From Ischnura elegans (taxonomy: Eukaryota > Arthropoda > Insecta > Odonata > Coenagrionidae): DNA of 64,000 bases. The first letter of the stretch is position 1. Each line of letters begins with the position of its first letter. Made by a program: the position numbers and the translations under genes. The stretch lies in the NCBI RefSeq assembly GCF_921293095.1, contig NC_060250.1:115082629-115146628 (forward strand). The letters are read 5' to 3'. The notes beneath the pieces were generated by a model, which was given only the letters and a program-made list of their open reading frames with translations, did no database searches and was not told the origin of the DNA. Of the stretch, positions 10,187-21,148 are shown piece by piece.

Positions 10187-13167
10187 CCCATTATTCCCCA
10201 GACTGCACATAGGGCTTTTATCTCCGGTTATTTCGCATTTTACGGTTAATTATGGCCTAATTAAGATTAATTTTCGGACAAAATTATTATATTCAGCATA
10301 ATATATGATTTGCATAATGTTGCGTTTACGCAACGCTGGGAAAACTCCGGAAAATAAAAGCAAAAAAAAATTTCAAAATTTGGGTTGCATATTTTATTTT
10401 TCATCGTCTTTTCTGATGAAATGTTCAATAATATGCTGAAAGGAATTAAACGTAGCACTTTTAACAACATAATTATCCTTGATTTGCAAATTTGACATTT
10501 CGCCGGGAATTATAAGTACCTAGCCTGCGGATGAAATGCTCTATTCTCCCTTGACGGGCATGCTACGGTTTACCCCACATACATGTTATTTTTCCTAAGG
10601 TGTCCCGCATGTGGACACCAGTTTTTATGCCAAATGTCATCAGCCATTGTATTGGAAACGATTTCTTGTCTCAGTAAAGTTTTACGATCTCTGACCGAAA
10701 TTCTAACTGAGGAATTGCTTTGCCCGTGACTTAGGCGTAAAATCACCACGGATTCACCACTGCACTGTCAACCCCTTTTCGGAATAGAGGCCACCTCCAT
10801 TTTTTGCTCATAATCTGGATACCGTAACATGCAACATAATTATCGAGAAAATCTACCCTTCCATGCCCTAATTGTAATCGTTGATGATATTTCGATTTTA
10901 TACGGGAATCTCCGCGAATATCTTTTTGTTCTTACTATGGGTTCCATATTCCCATAATTTAAAGCAACAGCAATGACAGAGTTATCATGCCATCGCACAA
11001 AGAGAATATATTTTGACCTGTCAAACGAATAGTAGAAATCCTTGCTAGGTTTTTTGCCAAATCTCTCGAAGACATGAGTGCGCAGTTTTCCGTTCGATTT
11101 CCTCTTGCTTTTCCCGTTGAAAATAACAATTATCGCTTAAGAGTTGCTAATAACTGTTGTAACTGATGAAGAAATTATCAAAATACTTGGCAAGAATTTT
11201 CGGAGACTAGCAAAAAAATTCAGTAAATTTATTACTACCGTTTCTTCAAGTGAACTTACAAATCCTAGGCATATAACTTTCAAGTTCCACCTCTCCATGT
11301 GGAAAAAAATCATATAGATAGCCTGTAGATGAGGCCAGACACCACAATGTATAACCTACTCTAAAACAATTGTTACCCACGAATGAACATTTTAGCTGTG
11401 TGCCACCTGAAATATGGAACCATTCAGTTAGGAAAATTCCTAACTGAATGGAATTTTGGTTTAGTCTATTGAGAAAAAGTCCAACTTTCAAAAATGTATC
11501 ACTTTGTGTAGTTGAGAATTATCGGAGAGCTGTCGATATTTATTTAATTCATCAAACCAAGTCCTCGTCATAAATTGCCTCACAATTGCGACAGACATCT
11601 CCTCTTGGCTTGTCCAGTACAACTTAGTGCGTGGTAATATATGATACCTCGACGATTCCAATTATTTTTTTATATCTGCCTCATCTGAGTAAAGGTATGG
11701 TTATTTATCTCCTCAGCGTAATTATTGAGTAGCTCAAAATTAATTCAATTAATTTTCCATTGAGAAATAAGTGACGGAGCTCAATTGGTGAGTGGCCTCC
11801 ATACTGAGTAATAAGTGTTTCTATTGCCTTTTTCACATAGAAATTCGGGACTCCTACGGAGGTAGATTCTATTTTTTCACATTTAGATGAACCACTGTTT
11901 GTTCTCTGCATCTTTCACCTGGGCGTGCGCGTTTACTGGACGATTTTTCTTTTGATACTGCTTGAGTAAAATGTGATTTACCTTGCAGCACCTCCTGCAA
12001 TATTTGAAATACTGAGACGATGTAATCCCCATTGTAGTCCCAAAGTTAAGAAAATATTATACATCGCCTCTCCTATCAATTTATATTCTTCAACTACCTT
12101 CTTGGCGCTTCTTATAAAGTATACGTCTGAGGCGTAGACATAACGGATAAAATTTTCTTCAATTTTAAATCTGAAGGAAACCCCTAAATAAATTATTTAG
12201 CAAAAAGCCGAGCAAAAACGGTATGATTGATATAATTACTGGATGAGAATTAAAGATGCATTTCAGAGGACAATTTCACTAATACGAACCTAACTGAAGC
12301 TAGATTATTAGCCTTACATGACCTAAGCGATAGAAGAAAAAATAGGTAAGTAACTCAGGATTGCGCGGAGAAAATTCCAATGAGCGACTAGAGGAACGCT
12401 CCACCTTTCATCACAATCCTGCTTCAACAAATAGGTTCCTCACCCTCTCATTCTACCATCTCTGAAAATTAATGCATCTGAAGCTGAATTTAACGTCTAC
12501 GAAGTAATCCTTTCACTCAACGACATGGGAATGACATTTCCCTGTATCGGTTCCACGTGTTCACGTAACAGTTTGTCTCCACGAAGTACCAGAGTGTTCG
12601 ATGTAAAATTCGTACCGATGGCCATGTTGGAATTCAAGATGCCATTCACCCTTTACTATGTAAACTCACAACCTGTGAGTGCCAAAAATGCATCTAAACT
12701 GCCTCCAAAAGACTACGTTGTCGATTAAAAGCCATATTGACGATTGTCGTTATGCTTTGAGACAAGCCCTCTGGTCTACCATAGAATTCCCATCGTTGCG
12801 TAAACGCAACATTATTTACAACAACCATATTTATACCAATAACGACGAAAGTTCGTGACAAAAATAAACATGATGAATATAGAAGCTTAGAACTAAGAGA
12901 AAACATTACCTCTAGTAAGATCACGTAATAAATCTTTGTAAAAAAATATTTACAGTTTGTAGTGCTTCAACGCTTCGAAATAGGCAAAATTCGAAATAAA
13001 ATAAAAATTATTATTTTAATGAATATTTTTCCAAAAATAACTGAATAAGAGCGAATGGTATTTCAGGAATTCAGAAACCCTGAGAAAAAATTATCCTGAG
13101 GCAAAGGTATTTTATAATAATTTCAATTCAATAATGTTGCGTTTACGCAACGCTGGGGATTAATGGG
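10187..13167 (-). mobile_element. piggyBac-type transposon with TTAA target duplication
   Basis: The ends are CCCATTATTCCCCAG (10187-10201) and CTGGGGATTAATGGG (13153-13167), inverse repeats with one mismatch. TTAA flanks both sides (10183-10186 and 13168-13171). The paralogous block at 45.6 kb has one TTAA at 45664-45667 and no insert, which is a direct empty site. The 16-nt near-palindrome GTTGCGTTTACGCAAC occurs at 10319-10334, inverted at 12795-12810, and at 13136-13151; these may be subterminal transposase sites. A decayed transposase lies on the minus strand. Confidence 0.93.
10550..11911 (-). pseudogene. piggyBac-type transposase, heavily decayed
   Basis: On the minus strand, residues typical of the piggyBac DDE domain survive in short frames. 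The clearest (11246-11491) ends in FRVGYTLWCLASSTGYLYDFFPHGE, the segment before the second catalytic Asp region. Further down, near 10880-10980, a piece reads AVASNYGNMEPIVRTKR, like the piggyBac segment before its conserved GGVD motif. Stops and frameshifts are frequent. An upstream frame (11705-11911) probably belongs to the N-terminal half. The limits given are approximate. Confidence 0.65.
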
Positions 13168-13622
13168 TTAAGATAATGCATTTCAACGCGGATTCTTTGA
13201 AAGAAATTTATTCTACTTAACGCTTACAGAAGAGTTTGCCTACTCCCCGCACGGGGGGGTGGGGGTAGAGGGTGATCTCTACCTTTGTGGAGTAGCGCCC
13301 CCTCGGACCCGAGCCACGACCACCGAGAGAGATGACCACCAGTCAAATGCGTTTTGATCTTTTTCAGGTAACTAACCCAACGGAAAAGAAATCCCCTTTT
13401 AGAGGCCTACTATGAAACCGTTAAAAATGTGTTTTACGGGTACCTCAACTCCTCCCGCAAAACACATTTTTCGCATTTTCGGAGGCGCATTCCTTCCTTG
13501 TTGAGGTGGATTCCGTCTCTCCTTCTCCGGTCTCCGCGACTCATTAAGCAGACATAGGTTGATGGCTCCTAAATGACGTTTCCCCATAGTGATGTGTCGG
13601 GGATTAACGTTAACAAAACCAC
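13168..13622. repeat. Duplicated genomic block, copy 1, right part
   Basis: This part matches 45664-46025 and then 46326-46411. Copy 2 carries about 300 extra bases (46026-46325) relative to this one. The segment includes a run of G near 13250 and a GC-rich patch, then AAGCAGACATAGGTTGATGG. The match stops at ACCCTAGAA, where LINE #3 begins. No gene is seen. Confidence 0.85.
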
Positions 13623-14072
13623 CCTAGAAAATTACTCGCATTTGAGAAATTTAATAATATCCCTGTCAAGGTTCAAGTGCACCGCACCCTTAACACTTGC
13701 CGGGGTGTAATCAGCAACTATGACCTCCTCTATGTGTCCGATGATGAAATTAAGACGGAGATGGCTCCACAAGGCGTAATAGACTGTCGCCGATTAAAAA
13801 ATAAAAGGAACGGGGAGCTGATAAATAGCACATCTGTAATCCTAACATTCTCGTGCGACACACTTCCCGAAAAGGTATATGTGGGCTACGAATCTGTGTC
13901 CGTCCGACAGTAGCAGTTTTCTTGGAAAAGTACCATATCCGTGCTATCGTACCATTTCGGAGTGAGGTGTTCTCCGAAATCGGCGAATTGGTTTTGTGAA
14001 AAAACCCGTCCAACGCCCGAACCCCGAGCCTGCGGTCGACTCCTCGGCGGCCACCGGCCGCGGGGTTCCCCG

Positions 14073-14453
14073 GAGATGGCTCCGAAGCCCCCGTCGACCG
14101 ATGGGCCATCATACACGCTGCTAATTGACAATGTTTCACAGCTGTGGGCATCGGAACGCAGCAAACGACCTCGCGCTGTCATCAGAAAGAAGGCCAGCAA
14201 GTCATCCCCGAACAGGGACAAGGATGCCACCACCATCACCATCAAAAAACAGCTAGACAAGCTGCCTGCAGAACTCCTGACAGCGTCCTGTGCCACCTGG
14301 CAATCCCCACGGGCGTCGCCGCCACCAGCAGCAGCCGTCCCGACGTCTTCCGATGACATCTCACAGCCATCTGGCTCCACCGCCTCTCCCACCCAGCCAC
14401 CAGTAGGGGTTAGATGGAAGATAAAACTTTCTAGTCCCAATCTCGCCCAATAA
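14073..14453 (+). CDS. Proline/serine-rich N-terminal frame of the gag-only retroposon
   Basis: The open frame starts at ATG 14073 within a longer frame that opens at 13941. It encodes about 126 aa, MAPKPPSTDG onward, rich in Pro, Ser, Thr, Ala and Lys, and stops at TAA 14451-14453. The stop overlaps an AATAAA just before the (ATT)n run where the R4/Dong element sits. Low-complexity N-termini of this kind are common in jockey/I gag proteins, so it may be the start of the gag that resumes at 18571. It could also be the 3' end of a separate element. No domain is recognised. Confidence 0.4.
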   Translation, partial: EMAPKPPSTDGPSYTLLIDNVSQLWASERSKRPRAVIRKKASKSSPNRDKDATTITIKKQLDKLPAELLTASCATWQSPRASPPPAAAVPTSSDDISQPSGSTASPTQPPVGVRWKIKLSSPNLAQ

Positions 14454-14476
14454 AGACGTATTATTATTATTATTAT

Positions 14477-17400
14477 GTTTTTTCTTAAATTTTCTTCAGT
14501 TTTCACTGAGTAGCTTTAGTGTTAAGAGCACGGGTTTTCACCAAGGTAACTCTTCACTATTGAATTGCGTTGAGAAATTTTCTCGTGATATGACAGGTTG
14601 AAATTATTACAGCCTTTTGCAGTTTGATGTAAGTATTTGGATGGAGGTTGAGTATTTTGAAACTATTTTGTATGTGTTTTGGGATGATACCGGTAGCTGA
14701 GATGACAATTGGAGCTATATAAACCTGTTCCATATTCCATATTCTTTTTATTTCTATTGCCAGATCTTGGTACTTGTTAATTTTTCCTGTAATTGTCTTT
14801 TCGATGTTATGCGACAGTGGCACGGCAATATCAACTATGTAGCAAGTTCTATATTTCTTGTCAATCAACACTATATCTGGTCTATTATTAACTATAGTTT
14901 TATCTGTTTGAATAGGCAGATCGTAATAGATTTTAAATTCGCCGTTTTCAAGCACTGTTTCAGGGTGGTACACATAATATGGGGTCTTAGTATCTATTAA
15001 CTTGTGTTGGTAGGCCAGTTTTTGGTGGATAATTTTTGCAACTTGATTATGTCTACTTAAATATTCTGTATTAGCTAGCATCTTACAGCCAGATATAATG
15101 TGCTGGATTGTTTCAGGTACTTGAAAACACCTTCTACATTTGTCATCTGTTATGCTTTTATCACCAAGGATGTACTTTGCATAATTTTTAGTGCGGATGA
15201 CCTGGTCTTGTATTGCAAGCATGAACCCTTCGGTTTCTCCATAAAGTTCACCCAATGACAACCATTTGTTTGATGAGATTTTATCAACATATGGTTGATT
15301 GAGGTCATTGATGTGTCGTCCATGTAATTCCTTCTGGGCCCATACTTCTACCTTTCTATTTAATAGAACAGCTCCTGTGTTGGTTGCTTCATCGGTCGTG
15401 CCATTTTTTAGATTTAATGGTGTTAATTTGTTGTCGGCATATACTATTGATTTGTGAAGCTTCGAACTGTTTGATTTATCGTAGAAGAAATGTTTTAGTC
15501 CATGAATTTGGTTTTTGAGGAGCTGTTGTAAATCTATTAACCCTCTACCTCCCATATAGCGGGGTAGCGTTAGCCTTTCTATTGCAGCCTTTGGGTGGTG
15601 TAAATTAAATTTTGTGAATGTTGTACGTATTGATCTTTCTATGCCTGCTATTTCGGTTTTGGTCCAGTCAATCACTCCAAATGTATATGTCAACACGGGT
15701 ACCGCAAACGTATTGATGGCTTTGATTACATTTCGTGCATTTAATTCTGTTTTAAGGATGGATGTTAGTCTTTTATGGAATTCAGTTGTTAATTCCTTCT
15801 TGATCTGTTTATGTTGTATTGATTTTGCTTGCAGGAATCCAAGGTATTTGTAGTTCTCATTTGCTTCCATAGATATTATTGACTCGTCTTCTGTAACATT
15901 GAAGTTACCATGCTTGATTTTCCCTTTTTCTATGTGAAGCAATCTGCATTTATCCAATCCGAATTGCATTTTTATATCCGCGGAGAACCTACTTGTGACA
16001 TCCAAAAGGTACTTGAGCTGTATTTCATTTGAGGCATAGATTTTAATATCGTCCATATATAGAAGGTGAGACAAAGTAAAACTGGTGTTTGTACTATTTT
16101 TTATTTTGTATCCATATTTAGTGCTATTGAGGGCATTTGATAATGGGTTCAACGCCAGGCAAAACCAAAGTGGACTCAATGAGTCTCCTTGGAATAAACC
16201 CCGTTGTATATCAATGGTTGGTGTTATAAAGCCTTTACCCGATATATTGACCATTAGGGCTGTTTTCCACTTTGCCATAGTTGCTTCTAAAAACTTAATG
16301 ATGGTGCCGTGGATTTTGTATGTAGTCAGAACTTTTAAGAGCCAATTATGCGGGACACTGTCAAACGCCTTACGGTAGTCAATATAAGCAACATGAAGGT
16401 TTCTGTTATTTTTGCGTGATTGTTGTAATACTACAGAATCAATTGTCAATTGCTCCTTGCATCCCATATGGAACTTTCGGCATCCTTTTTGCTCTTCTGC
16501 AAGTATATTATTCTGGTCAATATGGCTATATATTTTCTTTGTAATACAAGACGTGAGTATTTTGTATATAGTAGGTAGACATGTTATGGGTCGATATTGT
16601 GTTGGATCTTCCGTATTCATTGTTTTGGGCTTCATGTATGTTATCCCTGTTGTGAAGAAATCAGGGAGGATTGTTGGGTTATTAATAATATCATTAAAAC
16701 ATTTGGCTATGGCTCCATGTAGAGACGTAAACTGTTTATACCAGAAGTTTTGAATTCCATCAGGACCTGGTGATTTCCAATTATGTGCCTTTCTTAAAAC
16801 TATTTTGATGTCCTCGGTTGAGATTTTAGTAAACTGCATTTCAACTAAATTGAGGTGTAAGTTTTCTTCGTTTCCAATCCAGCTTGCACTCGAATTGCTT
16901 TCTGTTGGGGTCGACCATATTGAGGACCAGAAGTTGTACACTCCATCCTGATCTGGCAATTAACCTTCGATGTCAGTTGTTGCAGATGATCTCAGCTTCT
17001 TGTAAAATGATTTTTCGGAAGTTTTAAATTCCCGGTTTTGTTCCTTTCTATTGAAAGACTTATTGTATCTTTTAAGGCGCCCAACTTTAACTGCTAGTTT
17101 TTGTTTATTAAGTTCGAGCAACTCTTTGACATACCTGCTGTGGTTTTCATTAGCTACATCTATGTTGAAATTTTTGAAAACAAATTTAAGTGATGATACT
17201 AACTTTCTTGATCTATTTCCATTTTGATATTGGGTCAATTTACCAATTTGCTGCCTTAGATGTTTTATATCGCTCTCTAAGCGTTTTCTCCATGGTGGAA
17301 TTGTTTCTTTTCTTACTGGCACTGTTTCAGATCGGGAATTCGGTTTGATTTTGAAGCCTAAGTGTTTACTAATGGTGATAGAAGCAGCATAAATCAATGT

Positions 17401-18543
17401 ATGGATGTCGGAAATATTGCTTAAATACTGGTTTAGCTGTGGTAGGATATTATTGACCATAGCGACGGTTTGCATAAACTTCGTTGATGTATTTATTTTT
17501 GGAATTTTTGGTCGCTGGCTGGGATCTGAACCGTAATATTCTATTACCGTTTTGGTTAGCAATCCTGATATTTCAGTCTCTTCAAGATTTGTCGTTTTGG
17601 ACTGATTGGTGTCAATATGTTCTTCTTGGCATTGGCTATTGATGATTCCTGAGTTTTCTGTTTTAAAAGTTTCGTTCCTAGATTCCTCTGCGGGACGTGG
17701 GGTTGTTGACGGTTCAGCTTCGCTAGATGTAGGTCCAACATTTAAACTGATTTCATCCTCATTTATTGGTGGGTCTATAAGGCTACTTCTGGACAATTCT
17801 TTGCTTACTTGATGTTTTATTTCTTCAAGTATTGGAACTGGTAAAAGGTTTTTTAATACAATTGCACGTCTCTGGTCAGCTACTCTTTGTTCGGTGACTA
17901 CACATTCTGGGTAATGCTCTTTAAATTTCTCAAAAATGTATTTTCTATAACTAGTTTTATCTATTTCAAGCCGGGTTATGGTGTAATACGCATGCATGAC
18001 ACATTTATTCATTTCGGGAGTCCATTTCATACGTACACGATTTTTTCCTGCTTTAGTGGTCCCTCGATTTTCTACAGATGTAGATTGGGAAGCATCTAAA
18101 GCAGGTGTTTGCAGGTGTTTGGTGGTATTCATTCTATTATCATCGGCTGTGTTTCTTTCGGGTTCCCCGATGGGTGTCCGCCTGTTCAACCTCCCATCAC
18201 TGACGGCTTGCATGCTGTCACGTCCAGCGTCAGCTCCAGACGTGCCCTGGCGAACCCCAGGCAGCGACCTTTCTCCGAGGCATCTCATACTCCGAGTCTC
18301 CATCTTTGATGGGGGATTTGCATTTTATACCTACTGCCAGGTCTTTAGAACAGCCGCCCCTGACATGGGGACAGACGCTGACCAGGACGCCGCCCAATGT
18401 GGGAACAGACACGCCTGGATTTCGGTTTCCGTTTTGGTCCGCGGGTGGTATTTTATTTCCCACCTACCCTGCATATCTGCCGAGCATTCCCCTATCCGCC
18501 ACCTGGGGACGCGCCCGATGGGGGACGGAAAACCCCACACGAG
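14477..18543 (-). mobile_element. R4/Dong-type non-LTR retrotransposon in a TAA/TTA microsatellite
   Basis: The minus-strand element is about 4.07 kb: a 5' UTR of about 240 nt, one long coding region and a short 3' UTR. It is bounded by ATT repeats at 14460-14476 and TTA repeats at 18544-18570. R4-clade Dong elements are known to insert into TAA repeats, and the RT plus restriction-like endonuclease layout agrees. The near-intact frame suggests that it is one of the younger insertions here. Confidence 0.85.
14557..18303 (-). pseudogene. R4/Dong polyprotein: DNA-binding, RT, restriction-like endonuclease; one internal stop
   Basis: Two frames in the same phase (18303-16960, 447 aa, and 16959-14557, 800 aa) are separated only by TAA at 16962-16960. 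Together they are the expected length for one ORF. The N-terminal part has a Myb/SANT-like segment (RMKWTPEMNKCVMHAYY, residue 90 onward). The second part has RT motifs APGPDGIQ-like (SPGPDGIQNFWYK), YIDYRKAFDSVPHNWL, QGDSLSPLWF and YMDDIKIYAS. A CCHC motif, CRRCFQVPETIQHIISGC, and a PD-(D/E)XK-type nuclease, RPDIVLIDKKYRTCYIVDIA, follow, as in R2/R4 elements. The stop may be a nonsense mutation or a real boundary between two ORFs. Confidence 0.87.
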
Positions 18544-18570
18544 TTATTATTATTATTATTATTATTATTA

Positions 18571-19886
18571 CCAGCAACGCCGGAACCTGCCCGCAGCCAG
18601 CCTGAGGACCCAAAGAGGGCCAATGCCGTGGATGCTGTGCTGCCTTCTGAGAGCCCTGCCATTGCCGTTTCGGTGAGTTCAATCCCCACAACCAGCCAAA
18701 ATTCAAGTGCGCATGCCTGTTGTTCCAGCCTGGACGGCTTCACAGTGGTGCCAGCTCGCCGAAAGGCCGTTGTTAATAAAGTTCCTTCTGTCCCAGTCCA
18801 AATTAAAATTTCAAACCAATATACTCTTGTCTGATGCCCCTTTGCCTACTGAAACTTTAACTGATAACGTAGATTCTGCTCCTCCCCCTAGTATGCCTAA
18901 AAAGGCAAGAATTCCGCCAATCTGCGTTGCTGACACCACCAAATGGCCAATATTTTATCCACGAATAGTTAAATCCTGTTCCTCCCCTCCTGTCTCTCAC
19001 GCCACAAGTGTCTCTTCCGCTACCATCAAATGCTGTTCCGTTGATGACTGTTACCGTCAAATCAATTTTAAAATCTTTAGATGTGCCTTTTTCCACGTAT
19101 CAACTAGCCGTTAACCGCCGTAGAGAATTTGCGCTTCGAGGTCTATTACCATCAATTCCCGATGATGTCATTCTATCTGATCTTCAATCACAAGGTTATC
19201 CCATTCTCTCCGTTAAGCGAATTATGTCAACTCGTCCCTCTCCTGCTCAAAAAACTAGTGGAATTAATTCTGTCCCGTCATATCCTACCGGTGTTTGCCA
19301 TATCATTTCCGATCCCTCCATAGATGCTCAATCATTTATTAATTTAAGATTCGTTGCTGGCTTATCCATTTCAATTACCCCTTTCAAGAAACCTGTTGTC
19401 CCAGTCCAATGCTACCGTTGCCAGGGCATTGGACACACCAAAAATCATTGCAATTTACCTTTCAAATGCGTTCGCTGCGGAGAAAATCGTATCAATACTG
19501 ACTGCAAAAAAGATCCTAATGCACCGGCAAAATGCGCTCTCTGCGGTGGTTCGCATCCGGCTAATTACCGCGGGTGCCCTAAGCACAAGGAGGCTAAAGC
19601 AGCAATCATTGCTCGCCGCGCTGCAGCTCAATCATCTCCTGTAAACCAACCCTCTGCTCCTCCTCCCTCCTTTCCAATTTCCTATGCTAAAGCTACAACT
19701 TCCGCTTACCAATCCACATTTCCTTCCATTTCCGGTAATAGCAATTCTCCCCCGAACCCGTCAAACGAAAACCAAGAACTTTTCTCCTGGTTTTCAAATA
19801 TCTATTCTCAACTAAATTCATTAAATTCAATCTCAGCAAAAAAAGCGTTCCTCCTCCAACAATTGATTCTACTTCAAACCCCTTGA
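18571..19886 (+). pseudogene. Gag of the gag-only retroposon (three CCHC knuckles), frameshifted
   Basis: The sequence reads in three frames: 18571-18834 (SLDGFTVVPARRKAVV, a typical jockey gag lead-in), 18820-19060 (MPKKARIPPICVADTTKWPI) and 19043-19886. The last frame holds the RRM-like core (KSILKSLDVPFSTYQLAVNR) and three knuckles: CYRCQGIGHTKNHC, CVRCGENRINTDC and CALCGGSHPANYRGC. A Pro/Ser-rich tail runs to TGA at 19884-19886. No ORF2 follows; the next 520 nt are AT-rich non-coding sequence. Confidence 0.8.
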
Positions 19887-20412
19887 ATAACTGTTAGGTA
19901 GGAGTCCAGGCTGTCGGCACTTAATAAAAACACTTTTAAATTTAACAAATTACACTGCCTACAAAATTTTCTCTTCTATGAGTCTTTCGTATGTCTGTTA
20001 TTCTTCTAATTTAATTCATTACTTGCCAGTGTTTTAAATTGAATATAATTTGTTTTGCTCATCATGTCAAAAAAATATATATATATATTTTTTACTATGC
20101 ACAATTAAAAAAATAAACTCAAAGGACAAGCAGTCCTATTGTGCAATGGAAAAAAAATTAAAAAAAAATAAGAGTGATAATTGTCAACAAAAAATCTCAG
20201 CAACTCAATGAGCAAAAAATTAAAAAATAATATTTATATACTACTACGAAACTTCTAAATTTCCTACTTCCACACAAACAACATTTAAACACAATCACTT
20301 TTTTTTACAAAATGCCACTTAAACTGCTAATGTCAAAAGGCTGGTTGTGGTGAGGTTGACTCACCGGTACAGCCCAAGTATTCGCGCCTTCGGCGCGACC
20401 ATTAATGAGATC
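19887..20412 (+). other. AT-rich 3' UTR of the gag-only retroposon
   Basis: No gene is seen. There are AATAAA-like signals (from 19923), a (TA)n patch near 20080 and A-rich runs. A GC-rich end follows, with the 7-bp-stem hairpin TCGCGCCTTCGGCGCGA, then ATTAATGAGAT and the right target duplication. Confidence 0.6.
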
Positions 20413-21148
20413 CTGTGTCCGTCCGACCATTCATCCCCAGTCCTATGCGATGCTTCCAATGCCAGCGTTTCGGTCACATCGCAACAAGATGCCAGGGCAA
20501 GGCCACCTGCCCACGCTATGGCAAAGATAAACATGACGGTGATTCCTGCACCTCAGATCAATCCTGCGTCAATTGCGAGGGTACACACCCAGTGTACGCC
20601 CGTGATTGTCCCAAAATGATGGAAGAGAAGAAAATCATGGAAATCAAGACTGTGGAGAAGTTACCCTATTTTGAAGCCCGCAAAAAATTCAGAACGTTAA
20701 TGGCACCTACCTTTTCATTTCGTACTCTGCAGTAGTAGACACCTCAGTTAATAATGATAATAACAATGTGAGCCAAGGAAACAAAAATAACGTGAAAAAG
20801 AACAAAACAACGGACAACAGCAACAACCAAGCCAAACCGGACAAGGCTACTAAACCGGTAACAAAGAACATTCCGACGGGAAAAAATGACGCCGTGTTGG
20901 ATTCTTCGAAGAAGAACGCCAACTCAGCCACCATCGGGACCACGCAAAACAAGCGTGGGAAGTCCCACTCCCCCGGTCCATCTGGTAAGGCTATACATAG
21001 CCTACCAGAATCCATGGATGAAGATGATATCTCGGAGTCAGAGATAAACCGGGCGAAGGCTAAGGAGAAGAGACGCTTTAAGCATTGAGTCTCCTTCTAG
21101 CCTAATGACCGAGTTTTAGTTTATTTATTTAACTTAATCCCTATTTTA

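Larger units (their letters stand above)
13909..20412 (+). mobile_element. Gag-only (ORF1-only) retroposon with 15-bp TSD, hosting an R4/Dong element
   Basis: The insert in LINE #3 gag is flanked by CTGTGTCCGTCCGAC on both sides, a length typical of target-primed reverse transcription. After removal of the internal R4/Dong element it is about 2.4 kb: a GC-rich 5' part with a proline-rich frame (14073-14453), a jockey-type gag (18571-19886) and an AT-rich 3' UTR. Near the end lies the hairpin TCGCGCCTTCGGCGCGA (about 20383-20399). No endonuclease or RT is present, so it would depend on enzymes supplied in trans, as is known for HAL1-type half-LINEs. That reading is an inference. Confidence 0.75.
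13630..21088 (+). pseudogene. LINE #3 ORF1 gag, split by the 6.5-kb insertion
   Basis: The left part (13630-13908) matches the gag core of copy #2 (VHRTLNTCRGVIS, IDCRRLKNKRNGEL, VGYESVSVR). The 15-bp repeat CTGTGTCCGTCCGAC occurs at both edges of the insert (13894-13908 and 20413-20427). Reading across it continues with PFIPSPMRCFQCQRFGHIA, as expected. The right part has the zinc knuckles CFQCQRFGHIATRC and CVNCEGTHPVYARDC. A frame break near 20735 precedes the Lys/Asn/Ser-rich tail, which ends at 21088. Confidence 0.85.
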
